Source of the DNA: Podarcis raffonei
Taxonomy: Eukaryota > Chordata > Lepidosauria > Squamata > Lacertidae
DNA length: 64,000 nucleotides
Reading direction: 5' to 3'
Assembly: GCF_027172205.1 (NCBI RefSeq)
Contig: NC_070604.1
Location: forward strand, 1,116,001 to 1,180,000
The notes beneath the pieces are model-generated. The model saw only the letters and a program-made list of their open reading frames with translations, was not told the DNA's origin and searched no databases. Below are positions 35,185-45,998 of this stretch, piece after piece; position 1 is the stretch's first letter, and each line of letters opens with the position of its first letter. The position numbers and the translations under genes were made by a program.

Positions 35185-35383
35185 TCACTGGGGGGGCGGG
35201 CTCTGGGGGGAGGCATCTCCCGTGCATGCAGAAGGTCCCGGGCTCAATCCTCACATCTGCAGATCAGGCTAGGAAAGGTCTGTGTCTGAAGCCCTGGAGA
35301 TCCCCTGCCAGTCAGGAAAAACCAGGCTGAGCTGCGTGGACCAATGACCTGACTTGGCAGAAGGCAGCTTCCTGTGTTCCTGC
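35185..35383 (+). mobile_element. tRNA-derived SINE, second family
   Basis: Contains 'gcatgcagaaggtcccgggc' and 'ggctcaatcc' (box B-like) near the head, then 'ctgaagccctggagatcccc', 'gtggaccaatgacctgactt' and the end 'aaggcagcttcctgtgttcc'. The related copy at 45057-45233 shares all these blocks and preserves the 'ggagccataactcag' head. Distinct from Sauria SINEs. Confidence 0.6.
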
Positions 35384-36415
35384 GTGTTTCACCGCTCCCA
35401 ATAATCTTTGGTACCAATTGCGGCAGAAGTCCAGGACTCTACCTGTTTTCACCCCCACCCCCATACTGTGCTGTCTTTAATTGTTGTATTTGTTCTGTGA
35501 GCTTCCCAGAGACTTTATGTTATGGAGCAGCAGTAGACATTCGGTACATGAATGTCCCATTGAGTGTGATGGGACTTACGAATCAACAAGAGGAAACAAG
35601 GTTGGGCCTGGCTTGAAATGGCCACGATCACCAGAGATTGTTTCGGTTTGCCAATTTGTTGATGAAATGGCCGTGGGATCCCAGTGAAGGGTTCCCCTTT
35701 GTCTTCTGGACTTGGCAGAACTGAATAAAGGCTTGGCTACAATGATAGCCTTCACTGAATATCTGCCTTTAGTGAAAATTTCCCTCAATTTCTCCCTCCC
35801 TTCATGGGAAGCCTCCAGTCGTTAGCCACTCAGCCGCTATTTTGTAAGACTTTCTCAATAAAAACTCAAGTTTCCAGAAAAGTTCTGATCTCAGCTTTGT
35901 TGACTACACAATCCCTTGATTATTCTGTTTTAGATAAAAAAAATATGCTGGTTGTGATTAAGCTCTAACCAACAGACAGCAGCTTGTTCTCTGGAAAAGA
36001 GGCAGAGCTGCAGAGCGAAATGGACATCTGAGCTAAATTCTCCCAGTTGCTCATGTTCTTGAAGGGTTTATCTCCTGAACACAGAAAAGTAGTTTGGAAA
36101 TGAGTTTGGAAAGTAATAGTGGTAAGAGCAGATGCTAACTAGAAATCTACTGCATACACATGCACACTTTTACAGAGAAAGTAATTGCTCCAGAAATACA
36201 TTTCCCTTGAGAGAGGCCGTGTTGCAGAGCCCTTCCAAGAACAGGCAGTGATTAAGAAAGCGAAACTTGCATCCCTCCACCAACACAGACCTCTCTGCCT
36301 TCTGCCTCCCAAACATGCGCACAGGCAGAAAGCTCATTGGTATTCCTGCCATTGGAGCCCAGTGGAAGGTCTGAAGTGCAGCTCTCTGAGGACAGGTCTG
36401 GGTTAGCTGGGGATC
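35384..36415. other. No gene seen
   Basis: Apparently unique sequence; no exon or repeat recognised. Confidence 0.4.
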
Positions 36416-36423
36416 TACTAGAT

Positions 36424-36914
36424 CAGGGGTCTGCAACCTTTAAGACAAAAAGAGCCACTTGGACCCGTTTCCGAAGGAAAAAAAACTGGGAGCCGCAAAA
36501 CTCATCATTATAAAAATAACTTTTTTGTCACTTTTTATTATTTCTTTGTTTGACCCCTCAGAATTACTCCTCCTCATAGAAATAAACGTTAAATTAACAA
36601 GTTACCTTTTTTGTGTGTGTGTTCTTCACTCCCCTTCAAAACAGTGACCAGCGTACATGTCCCCTTTCAATGCAGTGACCAGCGTACATGCCCCTTACAA
36701 TGTAGCGGGCGGGTGGGAAGGTGACATCAGGACGGTGCGTGACTAACGCACGCACCGCCCCCATGCGACGTCACAGCCAGTACAGCGCCTGCCACAGTGG
36801 GGAGTGTCGGGGTGCACAATGCGCCTCCTCCCCTCGCTAGTATCCGCCCCGGAGCCGCGGCAAAGGTGTAAAAGAGCCACATGCGGCTCCGGAGCCGCGG
36901 GTTGCAGACCCCTG
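36424..36914. mobile_element. hAT-type MITE
   Basis: Ends caggggtctgcaacc and ggttgcagacccctg, exact 15-bp inverted repeats, with 8-bp duplications tactagat/tacttgat (36416-36423, 36915-36922, one mismatch). Internal tandem unit 'cagtgaccagcgtacatg' appears twice. Non-autonomous. Confidence 0.9.
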
Positions 36915-37369
36915 TACTTGATGCTGAGCTGCTCTCCCAGCTGGCACTGGCCAATGCAAAGCCAGATGCAAGGCCTATCCCGCTGCCAGGGTTCTCAAGT
37001 TGGCACAGGAATTGGGTTCATCCTGCCTGCCCTCCTTCCTTCCACTGCCACTGCCGTGAGAGTCCAGGTGGCAGATGGGTGGAAGTTCTGCCTCTTCTGA
37101 CTTCCGGTTCCTGTCTGCCTTATGGATGCTGCTCCCATGATAGCAGAGACCGTTGGCGAAGATAAACAAGGGTGATTTTAGGGTAATTGTCCTTGCAAGC
37201 TCCCCCTAGAGCCCAGGGGGAGTGAGCTTCACTTGCAGATTGTCTCGGTACTGGCTCTCGCTCCGGCATGGAATCTGGGAGGCAGGGAGACGCCAAGTAC
37301 AAAAGCATTTCTCCTCTCAGTAAGCCCCCTACGCAGCCATTAATGAAGCAGAGACACTTCTGTGTATTA

Positions 37370-38560
37370 GAGTGAAATTAGAACTAATATATAGACGCTT
37401 GCTGGAATAGATGGGACAAGATCATAAACTGCCAAACTGAAACAGCTACAAAGCCGTTATGACTCAAATTGAAAAGAAGGCTTCCTTCGATACGGTATGT
37501 GTGTGGGGGGGGAGCGTATACCCTTTGCTACATAAATGATTCAGCAACACTCCCCCCCCCGAATGCTAATAAACTGCTAAAAGGCAAGAAGAGATAAAAG
37601 AGAATGGGATTATATTTATGGATTACAACGAAAATTAGAACTGTGTGAGAAAATTGAAATGGATTTAAAGCATCAAACTTTCACTGTACTGCTATGGGAG
37701 GACCTGGACTTTGGGCTTTGAAGATCTGCCAAGGCTTTGGCGGGAAACCAGATCATTATTGAAAGAGTTGACCAAGGAGGAGAAACTGGAGTCTTGTTAA
37801 AGCCTTGGTGGGATGCCAGTTCACTCTTAATTTAGACTCAAACAATAACACACACAAAAAAAGATGGCATGTGATGCAGTCGAAAATACAGCCTCATTTT
37901 CTGGGAACAAAGGAAAAGAAAGAGTGAAAGAGCGGAAGTAGCGATGCTGCGCAAAACAGATGGAGAACAGGAAGAATGAAGACAGCATGGATGAGATAAA
38001 CGTCACACACAGGAAACATTTGGGATACAGAACTCTTCTTGCAGGATTTCTTTTTATTAAATGTGTTTTTTGAATGGAAGTCAAAAACTCTGTAGCTGTT
38101 GATAAAGGACTAAGATCAAGACTGAATGTAATGGGATTAATCAAAACTTGGAAGCAGGATGAAATCAAATCATTTCACCTAGAAATCTAGCATGTGGAAA
38201 GTAACAAAATGTATAATTGGCTTTATAATTGATATACAGTGGTACCTCAGGTTAAGTACTTAATTCGTTCCGGAGGTCCGTTCTTAACCTGAAACTGTTC
38301 TTAACCTGAAGCACCACTTTAGCTAATGGGGCCTCCTGCTGCTGCCGCGCCGCTGGAGCACAATTTCTGTTCTCATCCTGAAGCAAAGTTCTTAACCTGA
38401 AGCACTATTTCTGGGTTAGCGGAGTCTGTAACCTGAAGCGTATGTAACCTGAGGTACCACTGTATATTTGAATATGAATTGTAATTTTACATTGATAAAA
38501 TGTGGTTTATATTGGACTTTAATAATTGAAAATTAATAAACAGTATTAAACAGAAGCTCT
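37370..38560 (+). repeat. LINE-like remnant, interrupted by a MITE
   Basis: A-rich non-coding series that resumes on both sides of the MITE at 38237-38462 and ends 'attaataaacagtattaaac' with a polyadenylation-like AATAAA near 38535. It resembles worn L1-type sequence, but I could not align it to the intact copies here. A (G)n-rich stretch sits near 37505. Confidence 0.35.
38237..38462. mobile_element. Tigger-like palindromic MITE, intact copy
   Basis: Ends cagtggtacctcaggtta and taacctgaggtaccactg, exact 18-bp inverted repeats, between TA dinucleotides (38235-38236, 38463-38464). Inside, 'cttaacctgaa' recurs several times in one half and reads as its complement in the other half of relatives, so the whole unit is nearly a hairpin. 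This is the template for the copy split at 23736/33753. Confidence 0.9.
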
Positions 38561-38564
38561 GCCT

Positions 38565-39080
38565 CTTCTCAGAGTCTTGCCAGTGGCAGCAGGTGGCTTG
38601 GAAAGCCCTGCCCAAGAATGTTTTTTTCCCTCTGGGGAATGAAAGAAATCAGGTAATGATAGTGTTTATTTTGACTCAGAATGGTCCACAGAATTCCAGC
38701 AGACTTACTCCTCAGTCAATGCCCTGATGAATACAATGGATTGTGAAAATGGCAGTGGCAGGAAGATTGGTGGAGGAGTCACAAAGCCATTTCTCATTTA
38801 ATTTCTGGGACAGTTACATAATTTTTTAGTCAGGTCACTGTTGCTCACCATCCCCACATTTGGTGTATTGTGATTAACATTTATTCTAAGAGAAAAGACA
38901 TGAGTGGGATTCGTCACATTTAGATGAATCCTACTATTAGCGGAACTGTAATATGCCTGGTATGGTTTATCTGTAGTCATGATTATGAAAATACCACATT
39001 TTATGAAGAGTGCTTTACAAGTAAGCCAAGGTACTAAGACTTAAACTTACTCCAGGTTTGTTCAGTACATAGTTATGCTG

Positions 39081-39115
<35 letters not shown>

Positions 39116-39930
39116 CACTTGGTACATTTTTGTTGTTTTAGCCATCAGTTGTAAAATGCCGAAAATGTATTGGCTTAAATAAATAAATCGACCTACTTAA
39201 GGATGACAGCTCTTGTTACTTGCAGCCTGAACCACAGTCAAATTAAACTGAAATAATTCAGTTGCATAATCTTAAAAGCTTTGCACCTCAGTTGAACTGG
39301 CTGACGTACTGCAGATGCAGATTGAGCAGGAAAGGGAGACACATTAGAGCCCTGAATATCCAGGCTTTGCTTTGTGCACAGCACTTGGAAAACTCCCCCA
39401 AGATTAATCAATGGTTACCCTAGACTATCACCCATTTGCAAATGAGGCTGGGTTGCAGTAAGAAGGGGGAAATGGCTCAATACCTTTTGAGAAAAGCAAG
39501 CAAAAGAACATCCTCTGAAGACGGTCGGAAAACTCTCAACGCGACTGAAATACTTGATGGGTGCAAAGGAACCCCCAGTGTGGTGGCCAAGACTCTCAAT
39601 GTGCAACAAGGGAAATGGGGTGGGGGTAGGGGAGTTGCAATTGCAAAAATACATCCAAGAGGAATGGCAAAGAACAAATTGCTAGAACTGAAAATTAAGG
39701 GTGGAATTCAACATTGAGGATTGTTCAGCCAGCACAAACACAAACATTGAGGATTGTTCAGCCAGCACAAACAGTTCTGCTTGCCAGATGGAAGAATGGC
39801 AAAGTAGGTGCTGAGCAATTCTGCCTTCTCTCTCAATAGCATTTCTCCTGCATAGTTCTCCTGATTCTGCAGAGTGTTTTATGGGGGGAGGACAGAAGTG
39901 GGGGGACCCTGAGGGGAAAGCTCCATTGCA
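38565..39930. other. No gene seen; (GT)n at 39084-39115
   Basis: Unique-looking DNA with a GT microsatellite. Short open frames lack support. A tandem duplication of about 29 bp ('aacattgaggattgttcagc') lies at 39710-39770. Confidence 0.45.
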
Positions 39931-39939
39931 CTGGTGTGA

Positions 39940-40977
39940 ATTGGTCTATATCCTCTTCTTTCCGCGGCCCTTGTGAGTATAATTGTTTAAAATATCTTTG
40001 AAAACAGTTTCTGATCTCATTGGGCTTATGAATGTTCTTTCCTTCCACTTCTAGACTTGAAACCATATTTAATTTTTGTCTTTTCCGCAATTGCCAGGCC
40101 AGAAGTTTACCACATTTATCAGCTGATTCAAATGTCTTTTGTTTCATTTGTTTAATTTTCCACTCTATTTCCTGATTCATCAGTTCCATATATTGTGTTT
40201 GGTACAACCTAATTTCTCGCAAAATCTCTTGGGACTTTGGTTTTAATCTTAATCTTCTTTCTCCGTCCTTTATCTTCTCCAAAATCTTATCTTTTTTCTC
40301 ATTCTGTATTCTCTTTTTAATTGCATTTTGTTGTATCAGAAGTCCTCTCATTACGGCTTTACTTGCGTCCCAGATTACTCTTTTTTCCACATTGGTGTTC
40401 ATATTTATTTCAAAATAATCTCTCAGGGTTTTTTGGGCCTTTTTGTAAACCTCTTCATCTCTAAACAATGTGTCATTCATCCTCCATCTAAAAGTGCCAG
40501 TTGTTGTTTGCTTCATTTCCATTTTTACTGGATTATGATCGGAGCAGGTTTTTGGGCAGATTTCCACTTTTTTTATCTTTGATGCCATTCCTCTAGTGAC
40601 CCAAATTTGGTCAATTCTAGTCCATGTCAATTTGGCTTCAGAAAAGAAGGTTCCCTCTCTTTCAAGAGGGTTCTTTGTTCTCCATATATCAATTAAGTCC
40701 ATATTGTCAGTCATTTCAAAAAAAGTTTTTGGTAATCTTCCATCCTTGGTCAGTATTTGTCTTTGAGCTTTATCCATGTTCGTAGAAACTACTCCATTCA
40801 TGTCTCCCATCAATATTAAGTTATAGTCCAAATAGTCCAACAAAGTCTCATGCAACTTCTTGAAGAATTCCGATTTCCCCTCATTAGGTGCGTATACTCC
40901 AACAATCAAAAATTTTTCTCCTTGGACTTGAATTTCAATTGCCAAGAATCTTCCTTGTTCGTCCTTAAACATAAATT
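39940..40977 (-). pseudogene. L1 ORF2 endonuclease-side segment (inverted)
   Basis: Reads on the minus strand through 'DEQGRFLAIEI', 'LMGDMNGV', 'WTRIDQIWVTRG' and 'CSDHNPVKMEM' (endonuclease core and SDH motif), then the linker 'ESADKCGKLLAWQLRKRQK'. It starts inside the domain, so the N-terminal endonuclease residues are missing. No stop within the L1-derived part; the frame runs on into flanking DNA at the left. Confidence 0.85.
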
Positions 40978-42332
40978 TGAGACTTTCCTTGTTAGGCCGA
41001 ATTGCTGTTATTAAGATGAATGTTTTGCCAAGAATGTTGTTTTTGTTCCAAACATTGCAGATTGTGGACAGAATGGATTGTTTCAAGAAGTGGCAGAAAG
41101 ATATATCGAAATTTGTCTGGCAGGGCAAAAAGCCCAGAATAAAATTTAAAATATTAACTGATGCAAAAGAAAGAGGGGGGTTTGCCCTGCCGGACTTAAA
41201 GCTTTACTATGAAGCAGCAGCTTTTTGCTGGCTGAAAGATTGGCTACTTCTTGAGAACACAGACATTTTGGATCTAGAAGGGTTCAATAATAGATTTGGT
41301 TGGCATGCATATATATGGTATGACAAGGTAAAAATCCATAAAAGCTTCAAAAACCATATTGTAAGGAAAGCATTGTATAATGTTTGGAGTCGGTATAAAG
41401 ACTTATTGGAAAATAAAACCCCTAGGTGGCTGTCACCAATGGAGGCTAAGGAAGTTAAAAAACTTAATATGGAATCTAAATGGCCAAAATATTGGGAAAT
41501 TGTAGAACAAGAAGGTGGAAATGTGAAATTACAGAGTTATGAGAAATTGAAGTTTAAAGTAAGAGATTGGCTACATTATTATCAGATAAATGAAGTTTTT
41601 AAACAGGACAGGAAAATCGGCTTCCAGGTGGAGAAGTCAAAATTAGAAACAGAATTGTTAGAACCCAATACGAAGAATCTGTCTAGAATGTACAACTTGC
41701 TGCTGAAATGGAATACACAGGATGAAATGGTTAAATCAGCTATGATTAAATGGGCACAGGACATTGGTCATGACATTATGTTTGCTGACTGGGAACAGTT
41801 ATGGACCACCGGTATAAAATTTACGGCATGTAATGCCTTAAGAGAGAACATTATGAAAATGATTTATAGGTGGTACATGACCCCAGTCAAGCTTGCAAAA
41901 ATTTACCACTTGCCCAATAATAAATGTTGGAAATGCAAGGAAACTGAAGGTACTTTCTACCACCTTTGGTGGACGTGCCCAAGGATTAAGGCCTTCTGGG
42001 AAATGATTTATAATGAAATTAAGAAGGTGCTTAAGTGTACCTTTCATAAAAAACCAGAGGCTTTTCTCCTGGGCATGGTAGGCCAATTGGTGTCAAAGAA
42101 AGATAGGATGTTTTTTATGTATGCTACAACAGCAGCGAGAGTTCTACTAGCAAAGTATTGGAAGACACAAGAACTACCCACACTGGAAGAGTGGCAGACG
42201 AAGGTGATCGATTACATGGGACTAGCAGAGATGACGAGCAGAATCCGTGACCAAGGGAAAGAGACGGCGGAAGAAGATTGGAAGAAATTTAAACTTTATC
42301 TTAAAAATACTTGCAAAACTATTGAGTGTTAA
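40978..42332 (+). pseudogene. L1 ORF2 C-terminal segment
   Basis: An open frame of about 450 codons that begins at 'LSLLGRIAVIKMNVLPRML' and ends at a TAA at 42330-42332. It includes the cysteine-rich 'CWKCKETEGTFYHLWWTC' finger typical of L1 ORF2 C-termini. No RT core. Because the piece is intact over its length, the insertion is young. About 90 percent similar by eye to the L1 at 62781-64000. Confidence 0.88.
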
Positions 42333-42613
42333 AATGTCATGGGTAAAGCATAACAGATTTGCAGCGATAAATGATTGGATAAGAGTTAAAGATAGGAATT
42401 AATAATAATTTGGTCCAGGGGTTGCTGAAAAAAAAAAAAGTTTAAAATAGAGATGCAGAAAAGGGGGGCATGGGGAAGTCGCTGAAATTGGGTATATGAA
42501 AAAATCTATGAAATTTTACATGTTTATATGTGTGTTTGTTTGTGTCTGTCTTTTGTATTGTCTTATATTATATGTGGAAAAACCAATAAAAAATTTTATA
42601 TAAAAAAAAAAAG

Positions 42614-43230
42614 ACAGCGGTATCTTTTTCTCTTTAAGGTCGTACCTTTCTTGCAGGTACACAAAAGTTCAATTCCCCCCCCCCTTCACACCTGCCCAAC
42701 AGGGGGGGGGTATTCTTCATACGGTAGATTTTCAACTTTAAAAGAGATCTTATCTTTAGTTGCAGCTTACAGTCCCTTTGTTTAACCACTTTACAGCAGG
42801 GAAAGGCAGACTTCCTTTTTGTACCTTTCCTGTATTAGTTCCGATTTTTTTTTAAGAGCAAAATTTTCGCAGGTTCAATCTGTTAATCCTACTCACGAGT
42901 AGTTGCTTTTAGTCCGAATTCCTTAGAAGAAATCAGCGCTCTCCGATCATGGCGATGCGGCTTCACTCCACAGGCTGTATCCGACCCTCAGCACCGCACC
43001 ACTCTCCCGTTGCCGCTCCGAAGCCTTTAAAAAGGCTCCTTTGCGGTTCAGGGGGGGCGCAAAAGGTGCCCACCGGGTCTTCTTGCTCACAGGATTCCGC
43101 TCCTGTGATTTTTAAGGGTCCCCGCTTCGCCGTAGCGGCAGGACCCGAACCCGCGGAGCAGACCTCCCTCGGAGCTCCGAGGAAAATCCGCCATTAATCG
43201 CTGGCGCTAACCGGAAGTCCGCCGGCTGTG
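42614..43230 (-). repeat. Possible L1 5' UTR, reverse orientation
   Basis: CpG-rich stretch abutting the poly(A) of the previous L1. On the minus strand it starts near 'ggcggacttccggttagcgc' and runs through 'gcggattttcctcggagctc' into A-rich sequence. This looks like a LINE promoter/5' UTR, with no gene attached. It could instead be the CpG-rich start of a host transcript. Confidence 0.35.
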
Positions 43231-43779
43231 CCTACATTTCCCAACCTGCCTTGGGGTATAAAAAGGGGGGAAGGCCAAACCTTTTCTGAAGGGGGCAGCA
43301 TTGTCATTCCTTCTACCTAATACTAATACTGTACACAGATTTCCTATTTCTAAATAACTGGTCCTTGTGGGGGCAGAAGATTCCATGAATTCCATCCTCT
43401 CACTATACTGTTGGGAAACTGATGCACAATATAGCACGCTACGTTATTCACACTAACGATGCTAGCTGCAACATTATGCATGCACATCTGGAGCTGGATC
43501 TCTGGAGTACAGGTTCACTGGAGCTCTGGATCACTGGAACAGAGCAGAGACCTCGGGCCAAACCTCATCATCCTGTTCCGGGGATAAGAGCCTCCTCAGT
43601 CTCTGCTGCGCGGTCCCAATCTAGGAGGCCAAGTTCTATTTGTTTGTTTGTTTGTTTAAGATTTCTTGGTTTACAAACGTATGTGCAATGTCTCTTTTTT
43701 CAAGTTGCGTTTTCTACGGATCAGTTTCATTTGTTGCGAGACGTTAGTGTTAAATTAGGAAGAAAAAGGGGAAAGATGG

Positions 43780-44440
43780 GGAGGGGCCTCTAGCCAAGTT
43801 GACCCGGCAAGCGGAGATGCTGGCATGGGCCGCGGTGCTTGGTCTGTTGGATGCTGGTAAGTGGAACCTCTGGCCCCTGCTCCGGCCGCGCTGGCCTGCT
43901 GAGGCACTGCACCCTCTTGCTCCCAGATGTGCAGAACCTTCTTTTGTGATGGCGCTGTCTGCGCAGAGGGTCCCGTTCTCCGAGTGGAGACCCCGACCCT
44001 TTCCGACCAACTCTGCCAGTTCTGCTGCTATCCCGGTGCCCGGATGTCCTTGAGGCTGGCTTGGCTTTTCCCAGGACGAACCCCGCGTGCCCTTGCCCTT
44101 AGAAACGCCACGGCTGCTATTGCTTTAGTCGATGTAGCTGAAAACACGCGTAGTTCTTTGCGGGAAGCGGCGGCAGGAGACGTGGGCCCATCGGCACGGG
44201 GAATGTGTACCGTCGGCAGGCTCTCAAGGGCGCTTCGCTCCCATTCCTGCCTCTGGTCAGGAGGAAGAGGCTCATCCCTAGTTCCCAAGGAAAGCCTTCT
44301 CAAGAGGTGCCTCCCCTGAAGACCCCGAGGGGTCGAACGAGCCACCGACCGTGGACAGGACACCTTGCTGGGTGAAGGGCTTCTCCTGGACAGGTCCTTT
44401 GCGAGGTCCCAGCTCAGCCCAGGCTACGTTGCACAGATGC
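43780..44440 (+). promoter_or_regulatory. CpG-rich patch, candidate promoter of the four-exon gene
   Basis: Locally GC- and CpG-rich DNA that is not obviously a repeat. A short ATG-initiated stretch with a strong donor lies inside (43817-43856). It is about 7.7 kb upstream of the first supported exon of the unnamed gene on the same strand. Role inferred from composition and position only. Confidence 0.4.
43817..43856 (+). CDS. Candidate first coding exon of the unnamed gene
   Basis: ATG followed by MLAWAAVLGLLDA plus one base, then a consensus donor gtaagt. Its phase (1) fits the exon at 51505 (G|AA). A hydrophobic N-terminus before a polar region would be odd for a cytoplasmic protein, and phases agree by chance one time in three, so this is a suggestion only. 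Confidence 0.25.
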
Positions 44441-45056
44441 CATGATCTGCTGGGTCAAAGGCTGCCATAACCTCTCTGCCCTTAGACACGTTTCCCCATT
44501 TCAGCTTCTGGGCTTGGAGGCACCGGGAGGGCCACGGATTTGTTCGCTGCACAAAAGCAGGTCAGAGCAGCCAACGCCTAGTAGCAGTGACTCCTCAGGA
44601 ATGTGGTGGCCAAAGGTTTGTGTATGGATTTACCTTATGCTAAAATCCTAAGTTTGGATTTGTTTATATATTTTGATGAATGGTTTTTGTAAATTTTGCA
44701 TCTAGTTACAGGATGTCTATTTTTCAGGGTGTTTGAAGGAACAAGGTCATGAACCTGACCTTGTTGAATGACCTCAGTCCTTGAGAAATCTAAGTAGGGA
44801 GCAGACAATCTCACTGGAATTCCCTTCTTTTGTTTGCTTCTGTTTCCTTGGCACCCAGGCGACAGCAGGATGGCGGGCGCAGATGGGGGTTTGTACTGAA
44901 ACTCCCTGGTGCAAAGACCCCTGGGCCCTTGCAGCTTAGAGTCAAATGAGTGCAGAGCATAGCAAGCATGGGGAGGGCTGCTGGTAATGCATTGTTTCTC
45001 AGTCTAAGGCTAAATTTTGAATCAGAATGATTTTGTTGCCTGCCATTAGGACTTGG

Positions 45057-45233
45057 GAGGAGCCATAACTCAGCAGCAGAGCTCATGCTATGTATAGAAA
45101 GTCCCAGGTTTGAATCCAGCATTGCCAGGAAAGGCTGGGAATTACTCCTGCCTGAAACCCTGGAGAGCCGTGGCAGTCAGTGCAGACAGCCCTGGTCTGA
45201 CTCAGCCTAAGGCAGCTTCCTGTGTTCCTGTGG
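45057..45233 (+). mobile_element. tRNA-derived SINE, second family
   Basis: 'ggagccataactcagcagca' (box A region), 'ggtttgaatcc' (box B), 'cctgaaaccctggagagccg' and the end 'aaggcagcttcctgtgttcc'. Same family as 35185-35383. Confidence 0.65.
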
Positions 45234-45444
45234 CTTAATGTTTAATTGCTGCACTGCTGCATTTAACAAGTGAATTAAAATGAGCAATGCTCTAACTTGG
45301 AACGAGATATATTCCTCTGTGCTTGTGCCATCCGCAGGAAAGGGATTCACTGCCTTGTAGCTGTTCATTTTGTGATCATGTTATCAAAAACTCAAACTCT
45401 GTCGGCTGTGATTCGCATTTCATTACAACCTGGCTAATAAGTTA

Positions 45445-45813
45445 GGGATGCAGGTGGTGCTGTGGTTTAAATCGCTGAGCCCCTTGGGCTTGCTGATCAG
45501 AAGGTCAGCAATTTGAATCCCTGCGACAGGGTCGGCTCCTGTTGTTCTGTCCCAGCTCCTGCCAACCTAGCAGTTTGAAAGTGTGCCAGTGCAAGTAGAT
45601 AAAAAGGTATCGCTGCAGTGGGAAGGTAAACAGCGTTTCTGTCTTGGTGTCCTGTTGTGCCAGAAGCGGTTTAGTCCTGCTGGCCACAAGACCCGGAAAG
45701 TTGTCTGTGGACAAACACCGGCTCCCTTGGCCTGAAGCGAGATGAGCACCGCAACCCCATAGTCACCTTTGACTGGACTTAACTGTCTAGGGGTCCTTTA
45801 ACTTTACCTACCT
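45445..45813 (+). mobile_element. Sauria-type SINE, diverged copy
   Basis: Head 'ggtggtgctgtggtttaa', box B-like 'caatttgaatccc', body 'gccaacctagcagttt', end 'aggggtcctttaactttacc'. More substitutions than the copy at 50789, so older. Confidence 0.8.
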
Positions 45814-45998
45814 TTTTTTACACCTTAAGTTGCCAGGCGAAAATGTTCCTCTTTAACCAGGCCTTTGACAGATTGTTGTCCAATGCCCTTTTAAAATGTG
45901 TTTATGGGAGGGGGATGTTGGCTTTTGTGTGTATGTGTGCTTGTTCTTTTTATTATGTATTTTGTGCTTTCATGTTGTTAACTGTCCCGAGATCTATG
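45814..45998 (+). repeat. LINE 3' end, left part, target of the L1 insertion
   Basis: Same blocks as 9070-9290 ('ttgccaggcgaaaatgttcc', 'caggcctttgaca', 'gttaactgtcccgagatcta'). It resumes after the L1 at 50056-50100 with 'aatgaagggcagtatacaaa' and an aataaataa tail. Confidence 0.6.

Larger units (their letters stand above)
39940..42611 (+). mobile_element. L1 insertion with 5' inversion (twin priming)
   Basis: The right part (40978-42611) is L1 in + orientation, from about ORF2 residue 796 through the 3' UTR to a poly(A) run. The left part (about 39940-40977) is L1 ORF2 residues roughly 80-418 in reverse orientation. The segment in between (about 420-795, holding most of the RT) is missing. 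At the junction, tttga could belong to either part. Inverted 5' segment, internal deletion and microhomology at the joint are the marks of twin-primed L1 integration. Confidence 0.85.

Noticed and set aside
43927-44319. A 130-codon open frame on the plus strand in the CpG-rich patch
   Set aside because: Arginine/leucine/alanine-rich frame overlapping a 111-codon frame on the other strand. Probably compositional, although a real exon cannot be excluded.
44503-44612. A possible exon after the acceptor 'cgtttccccatttcag'
   Set aside because: The acceptor is good, but none of the donors that follow gives a phase that joins to 51505 from the candidate first exon, so I did not include it.
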